Positions 1 to 10,460 of a stretch of 64,000 bases of DNA are shown here, piece after piece. Numbering within the stretch: position 1 is the first letter of the stretch; each line of letters starts with the position of its first letter. A program made the translations under genes and the position numbers. This DNA comes from Byssothecium circinans. Lineage: Eukaryota; Ascomycota; Dothideomycetes; Pleosporales; Massarinaceae. Under the pieces are notes generated by a model, which saw nothing but the letters and a program-made list of their open reading frames with translations, made no database searches and had not been told where the DNA came from. The stretch lies in NCBI GenBank assembly GCA_010015675.1, contig ML976992.1, positions 822,491-886,490 on the forward strand. Direction: 5' to 3'.

Positions 1-1020
1 TCCTGCCGAGCACAAATGGGAGCGCGCGCATAGCACTAGAAGACGGGACGGAAGCGCTTGTAGGTGTCAAAGCGGAGGTGGAGAAGTCGCAATGGCGGCC
101 TCGCGCTGGTGCTGGTGCTGGCGAGGAAGCGGGCATGCTGTCAGTAGCTACGGGCGATGTGGACATGGACGATGTAGAAGAAGAGGACGAAAGCAGAGGA
201 AAAGGGTTGAATTCGTGGATAGAGATGAGCGTTGAGATTCCGGGGTTTCGCGACGACGATGCACTGCCCGTGTTTCTGGCGAGTATGCTCACGGAGAGTC
301 TGCTTGCGAGTGGTGAATTGAAGGACAGGCTGTATATCAACAGGCGGTTTCACTGGAAGCTGGGTATTGATGTAATTCTATCTTTCCGCATCCATACCAT
401 GAGTACTAATATCCACACAGATTCTCCTGCTCTCCCCGCCACTATCGTACCCCCTCGCCCTCCTCTCCATGACCACCCATCTCGCCCTCCTCACAGCACA
501 CCTCCCCGCCTTGAAGTCCGAGAAAGACGAAGACCCCTTGTTTGACGATGACTGGGACGCCGCAGTCCCTCTCTACCCCAAGTCCAACGGGAGAAGCACA
601 GCACAAACCGACAAGCCCCCCGTGATAATCCTCGCCATGGCCGTTGGACCCAACATCATCTTCGACCCCTGCAAAGAAGAGCTCGCGGTTGCTGATGCCG
701 TCCTCGCCATCGCGTGCGCAAATTCCGCCACTTCATCGACGGGCGCTCGCATAGTCTCTATCCGAACCATCGATCCTCCGTCACATCTCACTCCGCCCGC
801 TGTGCCGAACTCGATGAATTCTGCGACTGGCGGGACGGCTCCGACATCGACGGTGGAGGCATTGACGCAGCGAGAACTTCTCGCGATTTCGGGAGTGTGG
901 ACACCGCCGAGGGGAGGGATGAAGAGGAGTCTTATTTCGCAGATCACGAAGGTGGTTGTTGCAGAGGGTGGTGTAGCTGAGGAAGTCATTTCTGCGCTAC
1001 AAGCGATCGAAGTCGGGTGA
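1..1020 (+). CDS. RRP42: Exosome core subunit Rrp42 (RNase PH-like), 5' end cut off by the window
   Basis: Subunit of the ring of RNase PH-like proteins in the nuclear and cytoplasmic RNA exosome, which threads RNA to the catalytic subunits for 3'-5' decay and rRNA processing. The reading frame is open from base 3, so the start lies upstream. Exon 1 ends at 371, an intron spans 372-420 (49 nt, phase 0), and exon 2 runs 421-1020. The first residues contain NGSAR and VGVKAEVE, the Rrp42/EXOSC7 signature, followed by an acidic insert, then PGFRDDDALPVF, GELKDRLYI and, after the splice, LKSEKDEDPLFDDDWDAA. The typical C-terminal RNase PH fold follows. The VGVKAE motif favours Rrp42 over Rrp43. 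As is usual for eukaryotic exosome-ring subunits, it is expected to be catalytically inactive. It is convergent with the phosphatase-like gene downstream. Confidence 0.9.
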
Positions 1021-1714
1021 ACATAGACTGATCACCAGCAAATTGCCAGAAACACATCCGATGTCTCTACCCATTGCAAAGCCTATCGGGCCAATAATCA
1101 TGGGGCAATTCATCACCTGCACGTCGTCGGTCGCCGTGTACGTGAAAACTGACGATTAGAAGCTGTCTCTGGTCACCTGTGGGTGTGACTTGCACTGCAG
1201 CTACATATATCTATAGGCTATGCGAGCTCCGTTCGATCCACTGCAGCCGCCACGACGATGGCAAGTTACATAAATATGTAACTTCACCATAAAGCTCGAG
1301 CTACTCGGGTGGTGTCCGAAATCTGTTCAATACAATGAATTCCAATATCTTCCATCCTTGGCCCCTCTCTGTACTTCAATCGCCAAGGGATATATAAATA
1401 GTACCCCTAGTTTTAGGACAGCTCAAGCTGTATTCACGTAATTTCACTTCATCCTTAAAATCACAAGGGAATCTACTTCCAACTCTACTTCCTCCCGTCC
1501 ACCTATGCGATTCATTATGTTCCAAACGAGCGTGGGTATCATATGCATAAAGGAGAAACAGACACTTTCCTCGCCGAGAAAGGTCCGGGTATCAAAAAAC
1601 CGGCATACAAAGCGATCGTGTGCAAAACAGCAACGTCCCTCATGGTTTATCACCCCCCATCCATATCCCACACACCGGTATGCCCTCCGCTCTCCACCCT
1701 GCTCGGTGGCATGC
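1021..1714. other. Intergenic region between convergent genes
   Basis: 694 bp of 3' flanking sequence shared by RRP42 and the phosphatase-like gene. A TATATAAATA box-like string on the + strand near 1390 is the only motif I noticed, and no coding sequence follows it that I can support. No RNA gene seen. Confidence 0.4.
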
Positions 1715-3825
1715 CTACACCCTCTCAACAGGTCTCACTGGCCTCCCCATCGCTTCCTCAATAGCATCAAAGCTCTCCCTCGGACTCTCACCTCTCTCCT
1801 CCCCTTCATCCTCCCGCTCCCGCTCCAGCCCCAGCTCCTCCCCAGTCCCGAGTTCCTTCTGCCTCAACTCCCAACTCCCAACCCTCTCATGCCCAACCCT
1901 CGCCCCATCTTTCCCGCCAAAGGACACGATCCCCGCACCAGCAGGCACAGCGCCGTTCTTCGCAAGCCCAAGATCAGGATCCGAAGCAAGTTTCGCCGAG
2001 CCCTTAAAACCTCCCAACGCACCTAGCGATTTCCCCGGATTCCGCCGAACCCTGACACCACCGAGCAGCATACCAGCAGCAAACGCCAACCCAGCAACAG
2101 CAAGACTAACAACAGCGCCAATAACCCCCGCAACCACCGGCGTAACCCCACCCTTCCCCCTCACAGCATCCACAACGTAAACGTTCGACCTCCCCCTCCC
2201 CCTTTCCAACCCCCCACAAAACACAGCGGGGGAATTACATACCCTGCACCACTCCCCCGCGCTCTCCATCGCAACTTTCCCCAACAGATCCGCGAAAACG
2301 CTCCACGGCATGTCCAACCGCCTACTCCCGCTCCCCTGGTCAAACATCCCGTACTGCCTTATCTGTCCCGTGCCATCGCCGTCCGCGTCCACGAAGCCCT
2401 CGCTGCTGTTGTGGAAGTACACCGCTATGTGCAACTCATCCAGGTTGTCAGGGAAAGACGTGTTTTTCCGGAGCGTGAAGAGTTCGATTGCGAGGGCGGA
2501 GGCGAAGGGTGGGATGGAGCGGAATGACGGGTGGAGGTTGTGGATTTTAGCGAGGGTGAAGAAGGAGATTAGGGGTTCGAAGGATGTTATGAAGAGGGAG
2601 AGGGGGTGTCCCTGGCTGGGGTCCGTGGAGGAAGCGTTGTGGGATTTCTGGACGAGGGTTCGGAGTTGGCGGAGGAGGAGGGCGGAGAGGGTGCGGCCGG
2701 GCATGGCGCGGAAGGAGATGGATGTCGATGTCGATGTCGATGTCGATGTCGATGTGCTGTTGGTGTTTGTTGTTTTGGCGTAGCGGTTATAGGCCATCTT
2801 GTCGGCGAGGTGGCGTGTGCGGTTCAGCGGGTTTTGGGTGCTATTTGAGAGGGCGTCGTGGACGGTGGCGTTGTGGGTGGAGGCGTAGGTTAGGTGTTCG
2901 TGGATTTGTATGGCGTGGCGGTAGTCTCTGCGGATGATTAGCTTGCGGTTCTATCTTGGAGTAGCTGGATAGTAAAACATCGGGGAATAAGCTGATGGCT
3001 ATACTCCGTAAAACTCGGCCTGGGGGGGTTTAAGACCGAATACTCCACCGAATCCTTGGGCTTTTGCTGGAGGCGGGAGTTTTGCCAGCTTCCTCCTCGA
3101 AATCTTCTTCCTACTAACCTCCTCTCTCCAAAACCCCCAGAGTTAAAGGACAGAAAAACTCACATCTCCGAACCCTTAACATCCCCCCCAAACCACTCCC
3201 TATCCAACCCCTCATAAAACCCCCTCTCCCCCCCCCTCGTCGCCAAAAAATCTTCACTAACCTCATACATCGCCGCCGCCAACTCCGCCGCAGGACAATT
3301 CCCCCCTCCATCCAGATAAACGCTCTGCGGATCCCGCTCCCCCACCGTCCTCACATGCGCATACTGATACCCACCCATCGGGAAGTCCACACTCGATCCA
3401 TTCGCAAGCCCATACGTCGCATCCACAAAGGCGATGTTCTTCGTGATATTTCTGGGACTAGGCGGATACAAGCCCTGCATGAAAGCCTGTGCGGATTCGA
3501 CGAGATACGGTTCATCGAGGGTCTGGATGAAGACCTGGTCGTTTCTGAGAATGTCGGGGGAGATGCCGAGGATGTTCTGGACACCGAGGCCGCGCGGGAC
3601 GCCGTTGGGAGTTATGTATCGGGTTCTGAAGTTCGAGCCTAGTTCGTGCATTTGCTGGGCTCCTAGCGCTGTGAGGGTTTGTGGTCTCGGGTTGGAGATT
3701 GAGGTTGGTGTGCGCTCGCCTGAGCGGATGACGACTACGGAGCCGAGATTGTTGTAGTATTGGATTGTGTTTTGGGAATTGACTGGCCAGGCTGAAGCCA
3801 GAAGGGACAGGAGGAGGACGAGCAT
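1715..3825 (-). CDS. Membrane-anchored histidine-phosphatase-like (clade 2) protein with altered RHG motif
   Basis: Two exons, 3825-3164 and 2927-1715, joined over a 236-nt intron (GTGAGT donor, CTAAT branch, GCAG acceptor; phase 2), give 624 aa. I chose the ATG at 3825 because it starts a clean signal peptide (residues 1 to about 18). The mature N-terminus carries the histidine acid phosphatase block, but the expected RHGxRxP reads RSGERTP (residues 34-40): Ser35 replaces the phospho-accepting His. Downstream blocks (QTLTALGAQQM, FQTRY-like, ILGIS, FMQGLYPP, THNATVHDAL) match fungal phosphoglycerate-mutase-like membrane proteins. A Thr/Ser-rich linker encoded by GATGTC repeats, one transmembrane helix near residues 480-505 and a charged, probably cytosolic tail follow. 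The His loss suggests a non-catalytic or altered enzyme. Function is unknown. Exon 1 and exon 2 ends are well supported by frame. Confidence 0.8.
2715..2756. repeat. GATGTC hexanucleotide microsatellite in coding sequence
   Basis: Five perfect GATGTC units plus degenerate flanking ones. On the minus strand they encode an alternating Ser-Thr run in the linker of the phosphatase-like protein. Length variation would stay in frame. Confidence 0.85.
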
Positions 3826-6800
3826 GGTGGACGAGCTGTGCTTCGAACGAGGATACTGCACAGGAAGACTTGCTCGCAGTAACACAAGGGAATTGAGACG
3901 ACCTTGATGGAAGTAAGGGAAACGTGACAGGATGGGAATGAGGACAAAATCAGGTCCTTATTCTTTTTTCTTACCACTTTGCTAGCGGCTCTGTCGCATG
4001 CAGCGCATCGTATATGCAGGCGGCCAAGCAGGCGCTTTTTTGTCGGCGTGAGAAGCCCAGTGGTCAATTTCAATATGGACACCAGGCTGGAAGGCCCGGT
4101 ATAATGGCATGGCGTGAAGTAGACAGATGTAGGGCCGCGGCGCGGTGCCTTAGGTACTGCAGGTGCCTTCGTATGGCGTGTGGGCTGACGTTGTGTTTGT
4201 GGTACGGTACCTGCCGGCAAATTGTCAAGTTTTTTTGATGTATTTTAGACGAGAGCATTATCGCGTTCCCAGCCCAACTTGCATCAAATCTGTTCTCCCT
4301 CCCAGCTTTCCTCTGAGGCTCTTCTCGGGAGCAACTCAGCGCCAAGCTATCTGGCACATCATCCTCCCACCTCCTCAAACCAGCACCAGCACCATCACCA
4401 TCACAAACCCGTTCCGGACGCTCCGGCGCTTTGCCTCAGCAAGCTCCAAGCTGCAAGCTCACGGCGGGGTAGCAGCAAGCTGCAAGCCACAGAGAGATAT
4501 CGATATTCCGCTCTCATGATTCGCTCTTTGGTCAACTCAGCTTCTGACCTGCATGCAAAAGCACACCATGATGTGGCCTTTTCTCGTGCTCTACCAAGCC
4601 CCCGGAAACATTATTCGTAGCTTGGTGAATCGATCGCCTTCAGGCATAACGGCATGTTCCTCAGGACATTTGGAAAGCGAGGTTCGAATGACTGAAAAGA
4701 GAGTGGCTGGTTAACTCACGGAGAAATCCTTCACCACTGGCTTATCGTTATCAGCCTGCTAAGCTCAAGACGGTTAGCGTTGCATACTCCCGAGGTCCGG
4801 TCGCGGAATCATTCCACAGGGGGCTTTCACACAGTGCAGTTTGTCAAAAAGAGTGTTTCTGCGTTCGAAGGACGCTGGACACAAGTACCACAGGGTGGCC
4901 AGCTGAAGTTCAATCACGTGCAAAAAGCAAAAAATTGGCCCCGGGTTCTAGGCTTTCATGGTAAGGAAATCTTAAATAATTGTCCAGGTACTGCATCAAG
5001 GTTTTCTGTAAACCCCAACCAAGGTGTATACAGCGCCTAATATTTGTTCTAAAAGACAAGCGTATATAATCTCCTTTCTCTCCGAGATCATGTTAAAGCT
5101 TCAACGCACCAAAAGCGTAGCACAAGGTAACACAAATATCCCTCTGCCCTTTTTGGGTATCCTGGAGGGTTTTACGACATAATGTACGTATGTTTTCGTA
5201 TGAGATTGTGCTTCATAATGTCAAATTGCAAGTAGCGCAGCTGCGTATAAAGTAAGTGCTGCTCTTATTTTCTGGGAAGGTCAGGATATAGAAGTCGTCA
5301 TCGATCTTCGGTCATCTTGCTGAGTACTCATTTTCTCGAAGAGCCGAAAACAATTGCCGCAGGTTGGGCGTCTGGCGGAGACGCTCAATCTAATTGCACC
5401 TACCTATTTCTAATCCCCTGGGCATGGTCCGGGGCCACCGTGTTATGGAACTTTAAGTTAAGATACCTCAAGAGCCACTCTCCCGTCTCGCTCACATTTC
5501 ATCGCGACTCTTCTTTGAATAAAGCTCTTTCAGTCTCTCGTCGTTCTGCTTCTTGGATGGAGTCGCATCTATTTCTGTGTTCTGCTCGCAGTCCCCGCGA
5601 CTCGGTGACATGCTACACAGATATGCATGCAACAATGCTTTGGAATGCTGTACGACTATCCTCGTACGCTCCATGACCGAAGCTGTGTCGCGCGAATCTA
5701 TATATTGCACCTCTTCCCAGGAGGGCAGGTATCGTGGGATTCCATCCTTCGACGAAGATATTGCGCCCAGCCCATGTTTCCTAGCGAGACGGCCCAGCTC
5801 AAGCCAGAGCTTATTCGAAGTTCACGAGCCCTTATATCCTTATTCCTCACTCGCGCGTACAGAGGGGATATATTTCATAAGACGGATGCCTTGCGTTCGT
5901 TCTGTATGAGCTAGATATGTCTTCGGTCAGCAGGACTTCCCATTTCCTTCGCTGGGTCCCGACTGGGTCCACGGGTACCAATCACCTCTAGTCGGCTTGC
6001 ATGTAGCAAGCGCTTCCATGCGATGCCAACACTCTCTGTTGGCAAACGATTTTTATGCCCAATTGGCTCTTCCGCGCTATGGAGGAACGCCAGCATTCGA
6101 TGCAGGGACCCGAAAGTTTGAGACCTGGTCTCACACCTGCTTGTTGGATTCGAGGGGTCTTGCTAAGTGCAACGTCGGTCATTGGAGTGCCTTGAAAATG
6201 AGGGGATCGAGAGAGAGGTTTTGAACGAGAGCTGTCGCGTCAATCGCCTTACTTCGGAGGAGACAGCACTTCTAACAAGTATTGTAAACATCAAATGTAC
6301 GCTATTCAACTCACTAACAAACGTCGCAGAATAAGCCCCACTGTCCCGCTAGACATTACTCCAGGACACTGACGTTGATGAGGAAAATGAGGAGGTGCAC
6401 AGAAGAGATGGCACGACGGCATTGTGGCTGGACGGTCGCCGTTGAATGGCACTTTGCGGGTGGCGTACAAGATGAAATTGACGACTACGAAAGTTCCTAT
6501 GAAGTATTGAGAAGGTTTTGAGCGCAGTATGAGACAAAGTGTGCCCCGGGACCAAAGACTAGAGTAGGCAGGGGCGGAGAAACGGCGTCCTACCCTGGGT
6601 GTTTGCGGGGCGTCTACCGCCGCCACATGGCGGCGCCCGCTGCAAATATACAGGCCAAACAAACGTTGGAATCGCAAAACAAAAGCTGCCTTGGGAGTTT
6701 TTGAAGAGCTACCGTACTTATGGCAGTGTATCGTAAACTTGGTCCAGGACGTCGCCAGTTCTGAGTGCGCTGTACTTATACGCGCCATCCAGGAAAGCTT

Positions 6801-7077
6801 GGACCCCATGACTTCTTTTCACGAATTGCTTTCTTTCCGTTCCGACCAAAACCACACCAATGCCCGAGGATCGCACTATGCTTTGAGGCAGACGCTTTAC
6901 ACACATAGCACCGTTGCTGCTACACTGTCTTCCGGTGGTTCCCTCCCTTTACCCTCCAGTTAAGCGTCGTTTGCAGACCGCCTGTCCGCTACTCTACCAC
7001 CGCCACCGTTTACCTACAAGACTCCCACTCTTCATCCTCCTCGCAAAACCAGCCTCGTGCCCGCCAACGAGCATCAG
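3826..7077. other. 3.2-kb region without a supportable gene
   Basis: Several short ORFs occur on both strands but none shows a recognisable domain, good splice structure or protein-like composition. Part of this is the upstream region of the phosphatase-like gene. A stretch near 5010-5040 (tgtaaacc...gtatacagcgcctaatatttg) loosely resembles the end of the dispersed repeat seen at 27.5 and 38.0 kb. No tRNA or rRNA was seen. Confidence 0.4.
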
Positions 7078-8331
7078 ATGGCAGAGGCGACAAACAAGTT
7101 TCGTGTCGGTACAGAGGAGTACAGCACAGCTAAAGAAGGTGAGAATAACCCGCCTGGGCGTCTTGTTGCTCATGGGAGGAACGACTCTGCAAGCAGCGAT
7201 CTGTAACATAAGCTTACATGTATCAGGCATAAGCAATGACTCAAGTCTGGAAGAGCTCACATCTGCCCTTCCTCCAGAGGCTGTCGCAAGTCGCCAGAGG
7301 GCCCACGATGAAGTGTTCTCCGCACTTTCCCCCGAAAGCATTACCGCTGCCGCTGCCGATACGGTCCCCCTTCTTGCTGGTACCATGCCCAACCACCACG
7401 ATCAGAGTGCATTGTCGTCTGTACGCCGACAGTCTCGGTGGAATTGGGCACTGCAAGTTCTGCAACAATGGCTAGTGCGATGTCTTGCAAAGACTCAACC
7501 AGTCGCCCGAGCCAGCCTGTACGATGCCATATTCAATCCAATAATTGTAATTGGTATTGAAATTGGACATGATCGATGGGCACAAGCTGACATTGCTGCT
7601 GCTTTGATCGATCCTCAATGCCAACACAATCTTATCAGCCGTCGACTGGCAGAACGGCTTTTCGAACATCTCGACCCTATCGCACCATATCCCATAGTCG
7701 TATCGCTGAACGGATCAGTGAACGCTATTAAGAAAGTAAAAGGGCGATGGCAAGGCAGAAATCAGCCACATATTGCAAATCCATGGCTCAGGTTTGGTGA
7801 CGTGATGGAGGATGCCGAATTCCATGTTTTGGAAGGTCACGCCCCATTCGATGTCATTATTGGTCGAAGAGATATTGTTCGCCTAGATCTTTTGAATCTC
7901 GAGCAAAGGCCTGCGCTGGCCGCCGCTCACTTTCGCAGTTATCCCCCACCTGTTGACGGTACGTGATGGACCAAGCCCCCTCTTTTCTGTTCTCATTGAT
8001 GAGATATAGCTGCTACTACCCAATCTTCCGAGGCAGCTGCGGCTATGGCTCGGCAGGCAGAAAGGGAGCAGAGAAGACGAGACGATGAGTGGAGGGTAAG
8101 TCAAAAACTCGTGTACGGTTTCTTTTCTGACGGTCTTATCAATAGAAGAGATACCTCGAGTACGCAGATACGGAAGCCAAACGTTACGCTCGGGCCTTTG
8201 CGAACGAGCAAAACCGTCTCCATGGCCCCCAAGCCTGGAGCCCCGCATACGAACAAGCATACTCCTTTCATTACCATGCGGCTCTGGAAAGCTATAGGGT
8301 CCAATACCCACGCCCGTCCCACACCAAATAG
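7078..8331 (+). CDS. Retropepsin-like aspartyl protease domain protein (fungal, uncharacterised)
   Basis: Four exons: 7078-7138, 7227-7958, 8010-8095 and 8146-8331, giving 354 aa. All three introns (88, 51 and 50 nt) have GT...AG ends and keep frame. I chose the ATG at 7078 because it splices in frame into the conserved part; a longer unspliced ORF from 6914 would read through the first intron. The middle third has a retropepsin-type fold signature: a hydrophobic strand, then ALIDPQCQHNLIS, the position of the catalytic D-T/S-G loop, and later a HAPFDVIIGRRD stretch, the typical psi-loop 'hydrophobic-G' element. The loop has Asp but reads D-P-Q instead of D-T-G. The C-terminal exons code a charged, Glu/Arg-rich helix ending in aromatic Tyr/His repeats. 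Such domains occur as stand-alone fungal genes and in retroelements. No reverse transcriptase is nearby, so a domesticated gene is likely. Function unknown. Confidence 0.65.
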
Positions 8332-9431
8332 CGACCCCGGGTTTACCGGCCATCCAAGTCTGCTATCATCCCCTTGGCCTTCTCCGCATAGGTCTTTTAA
8401 ACTCTCGGCGACTGTGACGTGGTTCTCCGACAGACCGGATCGTTTTCATGTCTCCGTCATACAGCAAAATCAAGATGATTTTGAGATGTCGTCGGTCCGT
8501 CAGGCCCAAAGTCTATCACACCATGGATTTTCAGGAGCCGTGTTCATGGTGAGAATGGCTTCAGCGCCTCCTAGGCCAACTCCAACACAAACGCCTCTCT
8601 TCATCAACCCAGTTTACAAAATATCATCAAAACAACTCTTCATGTACCGAGGAATACCCCGTTCTTAGACTTTTCCTTTCAATCTTCTTACTTCATCTTC
8701 CACCCACATTGTAAGACTACTTGTTCTACCCAGCGGCGGCACTCTGCACTTCTTCGATTCATTTTAGCATCGGCAAGCGGCGAGATGTAAAGGGCGAGCT
8801 TGGTATATAGCGGTCGGCGCTTTCGCGGGGGGATTTCTTGGTTTCTTCATTTCCTACCTTCACGCGTTGTGAGTCAGCCCGTGATTCTGTTTCTCAGGTA
8901 TCTGGAGGACTCTGGTGAGAGGAAGGACTTAATATGTTTCTTTTTTTTTCAAGTTAAGTCGGATACAACTTCAAAGAATTTATTAATAAGACCAGGGGGA
9001 TCTCAGTGCGGTCTGCATAGTATGGAGCAGCATCGTCAGGGTCGCAAACGGATTCCTTATTCCTCATATTTTTGCACTGTTGCGTTTCTCTCGCCTGTTA
9101 TGTCGCGTTTGTGGGTTTGTGAGCTTTTCATTGTTCCCCAGGAGTGGAATAGGGGGCGGCTGATGCTTGACGAAAGGTGTGGAGGGGGCTTTTCAATTTA
9201 TGCCAACCACAGCCCACCACCTTCGCCTCGCTTGCCGCCTTCGCCTCCGCCTTTGCCTTCGAACTCCGTTGATCAATGTGGATGCATGGGAGTACGACAC
9301 GCTTTTGACAGTACAGCGATTATTCATTAAGCACTCATTATCGAAAAGTTACAGCATTCACCAATCAACTTGCAACTCATAATCGAGGTACCGACCCTTA
9401 TTTCTCCAAACAATTCCTACCATCCTCCATT
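8332..9431. other. Intergenic region between convergent genes
   Basis: 1.1 kb separating the 3' ends of the retropepsin-like gene and the DUF6594 gene. Pyrimidine-rich patches (for example cgcctccgcctttgcc near 9240) and short T runs occur. No gene or structured RNA was recognised. Confidence 0.4.
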
Positions 9432-10460
9432 TCACAACTCACCTGATTGGTTCCTGTCTGCGCTCACGAAGACCACCTGAACTGCCGCAAAGCTGCATCG
9501 AGATTAGCCCATGTTACGTGGAAAGGATGAGCTTACCCACGCTGCCGTAATTGCAAAGACCTCGGCACGCTTCGCATTGGTGAAGCCAACCAAGCAGGCA
9601 GATAGCGAAATGTTGAAAGCGCCTATAATCCCGAGGCGCGCAGGCATCGAGTGGACACAGTACAACACCACAATCGAAACGATAGGGATCAGAGAAGCAA
9701 GCACGCTCGTGATCCAGTAAGTGATTTTCAGCACCTTCGTATCCTCGTAACCGATGACGCCGTGGATCCTCGAGGGTTTTTTGAACAGGCGCAGGCAGCA
9801 GAACAGCCTCGTGATTGCTTTTTCGACCACCCAACCCGAGAATGGATCTTCCTTTTGCCGGGGGCATAAAGTAATGAGATCGGGACTGTAACTCTTTGGG
9901 GTAGAGACCATGCCCCATACAATACCATCGGGACCTCTGAGAGGAAGGCCCATGCCTTGTGGGCTTTGCAGGAAGCCTTGCATATATGTGAGATCCCATC
10001 GATCAGGCTCGGGGTACGCGAGGATTTGAGCTTGCTGGATGAGAGCTTCATCTACCCATCTCATTACTATCGCCGCACTCCCTAGTTGACATCCTCCGCT
10101 CCACCAAACAAAAACAAAAGCAAAGCGGAATACCAATGACATACTATACGATCGCAGCGTCTCACGGATTCTATGAATCAGCTGCAGCTGGGTATCATCA
10201 CCATTCTCTTTCGACGTGCTCAGCTCATACCAGCTCCGCGCAAACAGTGCTTTCCTCGAATCGCCACTACAGTGATCATCCAGCTGCTGCTTCTGCAGAT
10301 CTTGCTCAAGCAGCGCAAGCTCCGCCTGGAAGTACAGCAAGTTCTCAGCGTTCAGCGCACCGAATCGTCGGAAAATGGCTAGTTCGGGACGGAGTTCGAT
10401 TTGGGCTGCGAGTTTCGGATAGCCTTTTACTTTTTGGGTGAGGGGATCGTTTGCTGCCAT
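9432..10460 (-). CDS. DUF6594 membrane protein
   Basis: Three exons, 10460-10145, 10081-9541 and 9492-9432, give 305 aa. The introns are 63 and 48 nt; the second uses a GTGGGT donor, which is the one that restores the family's C-terminal frame (…AFAAVQVVFVS). The ATG at 10460 is preferred over an upstream Lys/Glu-rich in-frame extension. The N-terminus has the DUF6594 signature GYPKLAAQ…LAIFRRFGALNAENLLYFQAEL, then a coiled-coil-like segment and a middle domain (DRWDLTYMQGFLQSP…). The last ~80 residues form three hydrophobic segments (ITYWITSVLASLIPIV, LGIIGAFNISLSACLVGF, FAITAAFAAVQVVFV), the usual C-terminal membrane anchor of this family. Biological role is unknown; many fungal genomes carry several copies. 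A GTGAGT just before the stop could be a donor for one more short exon. Confidence 0.78.

Noticed and set aside
2930..3000. A possible middle exon of the phosphatase-like gene (reads ILFPDVLLSSYSKIE after a CATCAG acceptor)
   Set aside because: It joins exon 1 in phase but cannot be spliced to the downstream frame, as there is no room for an intron. A single intron with acceptor at 2928 keeps the frame and has a good branch site.
6914..7966. Longer unspliced ORF (350 codons) over the retropepsin-like gene
   Set aside because: Its N-terminus is low-complexity, and it runs through a good 88-nt intron (GTGAGA…TATCAG). The spliced model from 7078 joins perfectly to the conserved part.
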